A program made the translations under genes and the position numbers. This document shows, piece after piece, positions 8,385-16,106 of a DNA stretch of 39,268 bases (position 1 is its first letter; each line of letters starts with the position of its first letter). The notes under the pieces are model-generated. The model was not told the DNA's origin. It saw only the letters and a program-made list of their open reading frames with translations, and ran no database searches. The DNA is from Cutibacterium namnetense (GTDB taxonomy: Bacteria > Actinomycetota > Actinomycetes > Propionibacteriales > Propionibacteriaceae), in contig NZ_LWHO01000003.1 in the NCBI RefSeq assembly GCF_001642025.1, positions 1-39,268 on the forward strand. Direction: 5' to 3'.

Positions 8385-10823
8385 CTAGATCAGGGCATCG
8401 GCGGTACGCTCTCGTGCCCTGATCGCGCGGAGTCCCGCTAAAGGGGACAACACAATCAGTAGTCCAAGCCCGGCACACCACAGGATGACCCAATCTTTCG
8501 GCACCCATAATGTGAAGGACTCAGACAGGCTTTGCCCGACCACGACCGGAACGATGGCCAGGACGCTCGCGATGACGGAGCACAATCCGACCAGAAGCAT
8601 GCTCTCGAGGATAGGGATCATTGCCCCCAGCCGTTTCGGGAGTCCTATGGCGAGTAGCTGCCGGCTCTGATTTCGTGCAATGTGTCCCAATGACGCGGAA
8701 ACGCTGGCGGTGATACCCGCTGCGATGATGACGAGGGTGAGGCACACCGTCCACCAAGAGAACGGCATCTGAGGAGGTTCCGGTTCCACGTGGTAGGTGA
8801 GTAGCTGTGGATCGAGGCCTTGGCGGTGGACATAGTTGACGGCTTGAGCGATGTCGCTTTTCTGGACCCCCGTATATACCCACTGGTGTGGTATCGATTG
8901 GGCACGGATTCGTTCTAGGGCCGCTTTCACAATGACGCCGCCATAGATGTATGCCCATGTCGGGTTGACCTCGACCCGGCTGGATGGGATTGCGGCCTGG
9001 CGGCCATCGTCTAGGGCGAGGATTGTCTTTGCTGGGCCATCTGAAAATGACAGCATGAAACTGTTATTGAGATGTGCTCGCTCCTCGGCCGTGAGCTTCA
9101 TATTCAGTACTCGTTCAGCGTCTTGCGGGGATGATACGACCATGACGGCCCGCGCGGTTCCGGGGTGATGGTTCGACGTGATCTCGCCACTGAGCATGTC
9201 GACCTTGACGGCACGCTTCATGCCGGTCGCAGCCTGCACGCTTCGGGGAAGGTCTTTTGGTACGGGGTTGCTATCTGGCGATTGCAGGATCAAGGTGTCC
9301 GGTGGGGCCATGCTCAGCGCCGCCGTTGACTGCTGGTATGAGGTCATGATGACGTTGACACTGGCAGGGATCACCAGGCATAGACACAACGCTGACCCCA
9401 TGATCCGAATTCGTGCATCGTTGAAGTGCAGCGTCTTTACGGCCAGCAGACCAGCGGGTGTTGGAAGCTTGACGACCGAGATGATTCCGGAAATGAGATC
9501 GGGCATGAGGAGGACGGCTCCGGATGAGACGAAGATGGCACCATGCATGACGTCGTCGAGTTGGGTCCGGCTTTGGAGTGCGAGTAGTCCGCCGATAATG
9601 AGAAGGACACCAGCCACTCGTCTGACCCACCGTAGCGTTGTTGCCGCCCGGGCATGGTGCGGTGTTGTCCTGTTTCGCCCACCAGCCCGCGGGCCGGTCA
9701 GTGGAATGGCCGCGATACTTATGGCGACAGTGAGCGCCAGGAGTGTCATGGCTAATGGGGCGATCGACACCGGTGGGCTGATGGGTTGTGTGAGTAGGTG
9801 AGGCACCAGGAATCTGCGAAGGGCCATTCCGAGTATCCAGCCTCCACATACACCTACCGACCATGCCGCCAGACAGATGGCGAGGACCGAGCCGAGTGCG
9901 GACGCGAGCGTTGCCGATAGCGGGATCCCCAATTTCAGCATTGATTGCCGCTGTGCGCGGATGGATGTGGCGATCCTAGCCATCACGGTGAGTTGGACGG
10001 CACCTGTGAGCAAAAGGCAAGGGATCATCACGAGATAGGGGCTTCGAGAGGCCAACGATACTTGGGGGCTTGCGGAGATCTTTGCTCCATCACGGCTGGA
10101 TGTGACAAGTGAGTCAGTCGGAGTCCCGTACAGCGTGCTGAATAAGGGTATGGCGGTGCTGAGCGGCAGGCCATCCCAGACGTATTCCACGATGGGCGAC
10201 AGTGACGGGTATCCTTTGGATGCTGCGGCAGACATGGATTTCCAGCCGCTCGCGGCGCCGATGGCCACCAAAGCGTCTGTGGCGTAGGCATCGTGAAATG
10301 TCCCCACGACCTGCAATCGTGAGGTGTCGGAGAAGACGTGGATGCGACTGGGGTCGTGGAGACGTGCGGCCAAAGGCTCGGACAGGGCAACTTCTCCCGG
10401 ACTGGAGGGCCAATGGCCAGCGGTCAGGTGATATCGCGATGCGGGTGAGCCCGAGGCCCATTCCATGTATTGAATTCGATCGTGGAAACCTGTCGACAAT
10501 CCGGTGGTACGAAGGCCGTCAACTTGGAAGCTGGAACCAGTGGTGATGACGGATATGTTCCGTGCCCCGGATTTTCTCAGTCGATCGATTACCGTGCCCT
10601 GGGCAGGGTGCAGAGTTGTTTGTGCCTGGCTGATGGTGATGGATGCGTCATGACCATCCAGGTAACTAATTCTTTTCTGTGAACCAGTGAGGGCGAAGGA
10701 TGACAGCGTCAGGTACAGGGCGATGAAGCAAGCAATCACCACTGCGAATGGACATGACAAACTCATACGGTGCTTACTTCGCGTCCAGATGCGGAACGTC
10801 TGGGCCGTTAGTCTTCTGTTCAT
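8385..10823 (-). CDS. ABC transporter permease (FtsX/MacB-like)
   Basis: An 812-residue permease. An N-terminal membrane helix (about 24-45) precedes a large extracytoplasmic domain (about 50-230). A block of three or four helices follows (about 240-385), then further helices near 410-470, a second extracytoplasmic segment, and a final helix trio (about 690-795). This is the duplicated FtsX layout seen in MacB, lantibiotic-immunity and peptide-export permeases. ATG 10823 overlaps the stop of the ATPase gene (ATGA), which fixes the start; the frame is open further up but only inside the ATPase gene. The substrate is unknown; hydrophobic peptides are the commonest cargo of this class. Confidence 0.85.
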   Translation of the reverse strand: MNRRLTAQTFRIWTRSKHRMSLSCPFAVVIACFIALYLTLSSFALTGSQKRISYLDGHDASITISQAQTTLHPAQGTVIDRLRKSGARNISVITTGSSFQVDGLRTTGLSTGFHDRIQYMEWASGSPASRYHLTAGHWPSSPGEVALSEPLAARLHDPSRIHVFSDTSRLQVVGTFHDAYATDALVAIGAASGWKSMSAAASKGYPSLSPIVEYVWDGLPLSTAIPLFSTLYGTPTDSLVTSSRDGAKISASPQVSLASRSPYLVMIPCLLLTGAVQLTVMARIATSIRAQRQSMLKLGIPLSATLASALGSVLAICLAAWSVGVCGGWILGMALRRFLVPHLLTQPISPPVSIAPLAMTLLALTVAISIAAIPLTGPRAGGRNRTTPHHARAATTLRWVRRVAGVLLIIGGLLALQSRTQLDDVMHGAIFVSSGAVLLMPDLISGIISVVKLPTPAGLLAVKTLHFNDARIRIMGSALCLCLVIPASVNVIMTSYQQSTAALSMAPPDTLILQSPDSNPVPKDLPRSVQAATGMKRAVKVDMLSGEITSNHHPGTARAVMVVSSPQDAERVLNMKLTAEERAHLNNSFMLSFSDGPAKTILALDDGRQAAIPSSRVEVNPTWAYIYGGVIVKAALERIRAQSIPHQWVYTGVQKSDIAQAVNYVHRQGLDPQLLTYHVEPEPPQMPFSWWTVCLTLVIIAAGITASVSASLGHIARNQSRQLLAIGLPKRLGAMIPILESMLLVGLCSVIASVLAIVPVVVGQSLSESFTLWVPKDWVILWCAGLGLLIVLSPLAGLRAIRARERTADALI

Positions 10824-11545
10824 GCGACGATTTGCCCGTCCAGGAGGGTGGTGACGGAGTCGCAGTGCTTCGTGGCGAGTGGATCGTGTGTGGCCACGAT
10901 GACGCACATCTGGTTGTCGTGTGCGAGGTCTCCCAGCAGCTCGAAGAGCCCTTCGGACGTCGTGGAGTCGAGCGCCCCAGTTGGTTCGTCGGCAAGGAGG
11001 ATGTGTTGCCCGCTGGCCAGTGCTCGCGCAACTCCGACGCGTTGCCGTTGGCCACCCGAGACCTCGCCGGGGTGGCGTCTGCCCAATGACTCGATTCCTA
11101 GTTTTCGCATGGCTTCGTGGGCTATTTCGGTGGCATCGGACTTCGATTTGCCTTGCGCCCACAGAGGTAGCGCAATATTCTCGGTATTGGTCAACTCAGC
11201 GATGAGGTTGTCGTCCTGAAAGATGACGGCGATGTGGCGTAATCGAAATTGGGCTCTACCTGCCTCGCTCTGATCAGATACGGTGACGCCTTCTGCGTAG
11301 ACGGACCCCGAATCTGGGATATCCAGACCAGCTAGGAGATTGATGAGGGTGCTTTTTCCCGATCCGCTTTCTCCCATGAGGAGGTGTACTCCAGAATGGG
11401 TGAAAGATACGCTGACGTTGTTGATCGCACGGACTCGAGTACTGCCCGATGTGAACGTTTTGGACAGCGATTCCCCGCTGATTGTGGGGTTCATATGGTT
11501 CTTCGCCTTCGTGTGATTGGGATTCTTGTGGTGGTGCGCATGCAC
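10820..11545 (-). CDS. ABC transporter ATP-binding protein (MacB/LolD type)
   Basis: A 241-residue ATPase partner of the permease downstream. It shows Walker A GESGSGKST, Q-loop IFQDDNLIAELT, signature VSGGQRQRVGVARAL, Walker B ILLADEPTGALDS and H-loop VATHDP. The preferred start is GTG 11545, with AGGAGG eight bases upstream; this adds an unusual His-rich leader (HAHHHKNPNHTKAKNH) before the ABC core. ATG 11494 would remove it but has a weaker ribosome-binding site. It overlaps the permease by four bases, so the two form one operon. Confidence 0.9.
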   Translation of the reverse strand: MHAHHHKNPNHTKAKNHMNPTISGESLSKTFTSGSTRVRAINNVSVSFTHSGVHLLMGESGSGKSTLINLLAGLDIPDSGSVYAEGVTVSDQSEAGRAQFRLRHIAVIFQDDNLIAELTNTENIALPLWAQGKSKSDATEIAHEAMRKLGIESLGRRHPGEVSGGQRQRVGVARALASGQHILLADEPTGALDSTTSEGLFELLGDLAHDNQMCVIVATHDPLATKHCDSVTTLLDGQIVA

Positions 11546-11693
11546 ATGCCCTGCCTCCTATTGCCGCCTATATGCATGATGCTGAGGTCAGCGCGTCGCT
11601 ATTCCATGAGGCTAACGACATCGTTGTCCTTGTGGGGATAAGCCTGTGCAGATGGCCAAATACTGCTCTCGTCGGTCACTTAGGTTGCCAAGT

Positions 11694-11750
11694 CTACGGG
11701 ATCGCTGTGGCCAATCTTGCGACGATGGCCGCGACCTTCTTTAATGTCAT
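11694..11750 (-). CDS. Candidate 18-residue cationic peptide upstream of the ABC genes
   Basis: This ORF is too short for normal gene finding. ATG 11750 follows AAAGGA with a six-base spacer and encodes MTLKKVAAIVARLATAIP before a TAG stop. The peptide carries three basic and no acidic residues, with hydrophobics spaced as in an amphipathic helix. It lies about 150 bases upstream of the ATPase gene on the same strand. It could be a small membrane-active or signal peptide, a leader peptide controlling the operon, or chance. No homology is claimed. Confidence 0.3.
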   Translation of the reverse strand: MTLKKVAAIVARLATAIP

Positions 11751-12125
11751 TATTCGTCCTTTCGTGTGGTACGAGACTGGGCCTATCGTCCGACTAGCTG
11801 TGCGGCAGTGCGTAACGCGATAAGAAACGATACATGAGGCAGCTGTAGCGGGCCGAGAGGGAAGGTGTGGATGCCGTCCGGCGTCGCTGGCCTTTGTGGA
11901 GGATGGTTGGCGTTGTCAGGTATGAGGTCGATGACTGATCTGTGCCACCTTCTAGATGAGGGAACCTACGGAGTAACCTACTTTCTCGAGAGATTGCCGG
12001 CGTGGGTAAGTTTCCACGTGATTGTTATTGAGAGCTGGAGGTTGTGAAGTGGCCGGGTGTGCTGGAGCGTTGGATCTGGTGAACCGTCGCCGGGGGCCTG
12101 GGTGGTGCTGCCGTTGAGGGCGCAG
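11751..12125 (+). other. 375-base intergenic stretch between ABC and protease genes
   Basis: No convincing gene fills this stretch, which should hold divergent control regions. One ORF at 11874-12047 begins ATG after GAGAGGGAAGG, and its end reads WVSFHVIVIESWRL; I cannot recognise it. A small inverted repeat, CGTGG and CCACG eight bases apart, lies near 12000-12018. I see no clear -35/-10 pair. Confidence 0.4.
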
Positions 12126-13374
12126 ATGCGGGTGAATCGGTGGCTCCTCGTAGCTTTGGTCATGATGGCGGCGTGGATCATGCCAAGCGGTGTGGCCCAC
12201 GCTGATCTGCCTAATCCAGGCCGGGCTTCATCGGTCAGCGGTGATGGGTTTGTCTCCGAGACACCAGAGGAGACCATGCACTATTGGACGGTTGCCCGAC
12301 TGGATGCCGCTCGGCCGCTTGATACCCCTCGACCCCACATCGCTGATGGGAATCGTAGGCAACCGCTGCAGGCCAGCCCGGGTGGTTCGACTCCGACGCG
12401 AGGTCAGACGGATCGGGTCGTGGGAACATTGTTCACAGTCAATGCCGCGAAGGGGGCGAGCTACTGCACGGCCAGCGTCGTTCGGAGCGCAACCCGGAAT
12501 ATCATCATGACCGCGAGCCACTGTGATAAGGGTAGTCATCCGCTCTTCATTCCTGGATTTATACGGCGACGCGGCGCCAGGATACAACCATTTGGTGCAT
12601 ATCCGGTCGAGCGTTTCTTCAAATATTCAAATTCGGGAAGTGGAGAGACGGCTGAAAGTAATCTCGATTACATGTTTGCCAGAGTAAAACCATGTGATGG
12701 CAGGCAAGTTCAGGATCGTGTCGGCGGTTTTACTCTCACTCGTCCTTCTCACTACCACAATAAGGGCGTCACCGTGTTTGGCTATCCTAGGACTGATGAT
12801 ATTGCGCGCAAATGCGTGGTGGAGACCCGGAGGTTGTCAGGGTACAACCAGATGATTATGGATTGTCACGAATTTAGTGGAGGAGTTTCGGGTGGTCCGT
12901 GGATTACTCATTATGATGCCCGAACCCATACCGGACAACTCATCGGGGTAACTGGGGGAAAGAATGGCGGTGGTTACACCGATGAGGAATCTTTTGCCCC
13001 CATCGTCGATGGGCTGACAATGCAGTTGTTCCGCGATGCCGTCAATAACAACGCGCCGGCCAAGCCAGCACCGACGGGCCCAACATCAGTGTGGGCTGCC
13101 AAAGATGCGTGGAAACACGCCAAGCTCACTGCTAATGGTCGTTTCACTGGCAGGCGATGTGCTCGTTGTCTGGAACGATGGCGAGGCAAGCATGTCCGTC
13201 GATATGACAACCACCCTTCCAACCGAGGTTAAGATTGCGCTAGCTGGGTCGAGCTGGAGGTTTGTCACCGACATTGCCGTCGGAGGCTTTCCCGGCGGTG
13301 AGGTTGACACGTATCCGGGTACTTCTGCAGGCGCCTTAGGACCTGAATATCGGCTGAACCCGACAAGAACATGA
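12126..13374 (+). pseudogene. Secreted trypsin-like serine protease, frameshifted C-terminus
   Basis: A signal peptide (MRVNRWLLVALVMMAAW..AHA) and a propeptide-like region precede an S1-family protease domain. The triad is His132 (MTASHCDK), Asp181 (NLDYMF) and Ser255 (GGVSGGPW), with likely disulfides Cys114-Cys133 and Cys230-Cys247. ATG 12126 has GAGGG six bases upstream. As read, the protein stops at 13232 (368 residues) with a basic unrelated tail. Dropping one base near 13152 continues TANGRFTG into GDVLVVWNDGEASM and on to the stop at 13374. This matches the WSDGE-type beta repeats that close related actinobacterial proteases. The catalytic domain is intact, so the truncated form could still be made and active. 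Confidence 0.78.
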
Positions 13375-13400
13375 CGCGCTGATGCATACCTCAGCGCGTC
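13373..13400 (+). terminator. Hairpin at the original protease gene end
   Basis: GACGCGCTGA and TCAGCGCGTC pair perfectly across an eight-base loop. The stem starts inside the stop codon of the restored protease frame, which supports 13374 as the ancestral gene end. Confidence 0.65.
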
Positions 13401-13498
13401 GTGACCTCTCCCCGAGCTCGGGTTCCTGATCAAGCAAGTATCGGAAATTGATCAGCGAGCGATGCCCGTATGGAACCTCCACGGTGGCTCGAGCCGGG

Positions 13499-14155
13499 TC
13501 AGAAAGCCTCGGCAATGGGCGTTGGCCCGTCACAGAACCGAATGAATTTGCCCGCTGTGGCGTCGTCGTCAAGGCATGCTAGAGCAGCCTTGGCGACCGT
13601 TTCACGCGAGACCGTGGTGTCAGCGTGTTCCTCGCCCTCGGTGAGGATTCGCACGCCCGAGGCCGGATCATGACTCAGCGTTACCGGCCCAAGGATGGTC
13701 CACCGAATCGATGAGTTCATGGTGTGACGGTCAGCAGCTGCTTTGGCGTCGGCGTAGGGGAAGAAGGAGTTGTCGGAAGGCACGCCATGGTCCGGGCTAC
13801 CGCACCAGGACACCAGCACAAAACGCGGACGGTGAGGGGACCGTCCGAGAGCGTCGACGAGCGCGGTACACGCGTCGCGGTCAACAGCGTAGGTGTCTTC
13901 TGGCGTACCCTTACCGCCGGCTCCCGCTGACCACACCACGGCGTCATGGCTATTGATGAGGTCGTCCCACTGTGCGGGGCGCAACGTCGTTACGTCGGCC
14001 ACCACCGGGTTACCTCCCCACGACGTGACGTCGTGTGCCTGGTCGTCTCGGCGGATGACCGAGTCGACCTGGTGTCCCTGCGAGGTGGCGAGTTGGGTGA
14101 AGTGCTTGGCCACGTGTCCGTGGCCTCCAATCACGAGGATCCGATTTGCTGTCAT
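13499..14155 (-). CDS. NAD(P)-binding Rossmann protein (atypical SDR)
   Basis: A 218-residue NAD(P)H-binding-like protein. The dinucleotide-binding motif VIGGHGHVAKHF is at the N-terminus, followed by SVIRRDDQAHDV, DAVVWSAGAGGKG at strand 4 and YADAKAAADRHTMN, which carries a Tyr-x-x-x-Lys. This is the layout of YhfK/YwnB-type sugar-epimerase-like proteins that act as NAD(P)H-dependent oxidoreductases of unknown substrate. ATG 14155 puts the glycine motif about ten residues in; codons upstream read into unrelated sequence. It runs convergent to the protease gene and follows guaB1 on the same strand. Confidence 0.8.
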   Translation of the reverse strand: MTANRILVIGGHGHVAKHFTQLATSQGHQVDSVIRRDDQAHDVTSWGGNPVVADVTTLRPAQWDDLINSHDAVVWSAGAGGKGTPEDTYAVDRDACTALVDALGRSPHRPRFVLVSWCGSPDHGVPSDNSFFPYADAKAAADRHTMNSSIRWTILGPVTLSHDPASGVRILTEGEEHADTTVSRETVAKAALACLDDDATAGKFIRFCDGPTPIAEAF

Positions 14156-14219
14156 AGGGGCCACATTAGGACCGGATGGTTCGGGCGGAACGTCACACCT
14201 AGGCACGTTCGCCAAGGGC

Positions 14220-15680
14220 TCACGTCCAGCTGCGTTGCAGTGGGCGGCCCTCCTCGTACCCAGAGGGAGACTGCACACCAATCACGGCTTTCTCGCGAAA
14301 CTCAGTGAGGTTGGCGGCCCCGGCATAGGTGCACGAGGAGCGCACCCCGGAGGTGATGAAATCGACGAGGTCTTCGACCCCGGGACGTTGTGGGTCCAGG
14401 TACATCTTGGACTGGGAAATACCCTCCTCAAAGAGGGCAGCACGGGCTCGCTCGAAGGCGCTACGTTGCCGAGTGCGGTGGCGCACAGCACGAGCCGAGG
14501 CCATGCCGAAGGACTCCTTGTACATCCGGCCGTCGTGATCGATGAGCATGGCTCCGGTCGATTCGTGGGTGCCCGCGAACCACGAGCCAATCATGACCGA
14601 TCCGGCCCCCGCAGCAAGGGCAAGAGCAACATCACGGGGGTGACGCACACCACCGTCAGCCCAGATTGCGCCATCAACCTCAGCAGCAGCCTCAGCGCAC
14701 TCCAACACTGCCGAGAACTGCGGACGCCCCACACCGGTCTGCATCCGAGTGGTGCACATGGCGCCTGGTCCGACGCCGACCTTGATGATGTCCGCACCAG
14801 CCTCCAGCAGGTCTAGAGTGCCGCGTCGGGTAACGATGTTGCCGGCGACGATAGAAACCCGTCGGCCAGTTTTCGTCTCAAAAGCTGCGCGGACCTCGTC
14901 TGCGACCCCGATAGCGCGGATCATCTGGTCCTGGTGACCATGGGCGGTGTCCATGACGAGCACGTCCGAACCGGATTCCAGGGCATTGCGGGCACGTTCG
15001 GCGACGTTGCCGTTAATGCCAATCGCAGTGCCGATCATAAGGTGGCCGTCAGGATCAACAGCAGGACGATAGATTTCGGTGCGTAGGGCACCCCGTGACG
15101 TCATGATGCCGACAAGAACCCCGTCCTCGTCAACAGCTACAGCGACCTTCTGGTGACGTTCGGCCAGGGCTTGGAAAACGTCGTCTGGACTTGCCTGCGG
15201 ACCTACCAGGGTGAGATCGGTTGTCATGACCTCATGGCATTGAGCGAATCGGTCCACGCCCTCAGCCTCAGCGGGGGAGACTAAACCGACGGGATGATGA
15301 TCCTCAACGACGAGGACGACCCCGTGGGCGCGCTTGTTGAGCAGGCTCATGGCCTCCCCGACGGTTGTCGTAGGGTCAACCGTCACTGGAGTGTCGAAAC
15401 GGGTGTGTGCATTCTTCACCCTGCGGATTGATCGGGCGACGAAGTCTGCCGGGATGTCCTGGGGAAGGATAGCGATGCCGCCACGACGGGCGATCGTCTC
15501 AGCCATCCGTCGGCCGGAGATCGCGGTCATGTTGGCCACCACGAGTGGTAGAGGGGTGTGCAAGCCATCGGTCGACGTCAGATCGACGTTCATCCGGGAC
15601 CCTACCGAGGAGCGGTTTGGTGCCATGAAGACGTCGTTATATGTCAGGTCGTAGTTTGGCTGCTCGTTGAGAAAACGCAC
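14220..15680 (-). CDS. guaB1: GuaB1-type CBS-domain GMP reductase (IMPDH-related)
   Basis: A 486-residue member of the IMP dehydrogenase/GMP reductase superfamily. The TIM barrel is interrupted by a CBS pair at about residues 95-205. The catalytic loop GPGAMCTTRMQTG holds the nucleophilic Cys, and VMDTAHGHQDQMIRAI and GAGSVMIGSWFAGT line the phosphate site. The N-terminus RFLNEQPNYDLTYNDVF matches actinobacterial GuaB1, which the mycobacterial enzyme showed to be a GMP reductase (GMP to IMP), so 'IMP dehydrogenase' would be a misleading name. GTG 15680 is chosen by this family start; the frame is open to 15701. It diverges from the ATL gene, 59 bases away. Confidence 0.85.
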   Translation of the reverse strand: MRFLNEQPNYDLTYNDVFMAPNRSSVGSRMNVDLTSTDGLHTPLPLVVANMTAISGRRMAETIARRGGIAILPQDIPADFVARSIRRVKNAHTRFDTPVTVDPTTTVGEAMSLLNKRAHGVVLVVEDHHPVGLVSPAEAEGVDRFAQCHEVMTTDLTLVGPQASPDDVFQALAERHQKVAVAVDEDGVLVGIMTSRGALRTEIYRPAVDPDGHLMIGTAIGINGNVAERARNALESGSDVLVMDTAHGHQDQMIRAIGVADEVRAAFETKTGRRVSIVAGNIVTRRGTLDLLEAGADIIKVGVGPGAMCTTRMQTGVGRPQFSAVLECAEAAAEVDGAIWADGGVRHPRDVALALAAGAGSVMIGSWFAGTHESTGAMLIDHDGRMYKESFGMASARAVRHRTRQRSAFERARAALFEEGISQSKMYLDPQRPGVEDLVDFITSGVRSSCTYAGAANLTEFREKAVIGVQSPSGYEEGRPLQRSWT

Positions 15681-15739
15681 GTGGCTATTGTCCCACGTCA
15701 CTATTGTCGGGTCATGCCGTGATACGGCAAACTGCAGCC

Positions 15740-16057
15740 ATGACCTCGACGGTAGACGACGTCCTTGCGGCGGTAGAAGCCTTGCCCGCCGGTGCCGTGG
15801 TGTCCTATTCCGATGTTGCCGAGCTAGTGGGCACGTCCCCGCGTCGGGTCGGCACGATCATGGCGCGTGAAGGCCAGGAAGTGGACTGGTGGCGGGTGAC
15901 GACTGTCCGAGGGACTCTCCCCGAACACCTCATGGCTGACGCTCGTCAGCATTGGGAGCAGGAAGATCTTGGCGGGGGAGCGACGATGCTTCGCGACCAT
16001 GCGCCGGACCTTGTCGAGTGGGAGCACAACTGGCAGCAGTTACGTGTCCGCACATGA
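15740..16057 (+). CDS. Alkyltransferase-like (ATL) DNA-binding protein
   Basis: A 105-residue protein with the MGMT DNA-binding fold: VEALPAGAVVSYSDVAELVG, then TSPRRVGTIMARE with the Arg finger region, then DWWRVTTVRGTLP. In true O6-alkylguanine transferases this last motif is PCHRV; here Trp replaces the acceptor Cys. It therefore cannot repair by alkyl transfer and belongs to the ATL group, which flags alkylated bases for nucleotide excision repair. ATG 15740 is used; a TTG at 15704 is possible. A long C-terminal tail is rich in acidic and Trp residues. It ends just before the strong hairpin at 16059. Confidence 0.82.
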   Translation: MTSTVDDVLAAVEALPAGAVVSYSDVAELVGTSPRRVGTIMAREGQEVDWWRVTTVRGTLPEHLMADARQHWEQEDLGGGATMLRDHAPDLVEWEHNWQQLRVRT

Positions 16058-16058
16058 C

Positions 16059-16087
16059 GGCGGCCCCTCTCAGTGAGAGGGGCCGCC
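16059..16087 (+). terminator. Strong bidirectional terminator between ATL and qcrB
   Basis: A perfect 13-base-pair stem (GGCGGCCCCTCTC with GAGAGGGGCCGCC) closes on an AGT loop. It starts two bases after the ATL stop and ends 20 bases from the qcrB stop, so it can end both convergent transcripts. Confidence 0.8.
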
Positions 16088-16106
16088 GCGCTCGGTGAAC
16101 CCGGGA

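Noticed and set aside
10824-11162. Extended N-terminus of the ABC permease
   Set aside because: The extra 113 codons lie inside the ATPase gene and encode basic non-conserved sequence. ATG 10823 with the ATGA overlap and following membrane helix is the natural start.
13893-14816. 307-codon plus-strand frame opposite the Rossmann protein and guaB1
   Set aside because: It spans two well-supported minus-strand genes and its translation has no recognisable domain.
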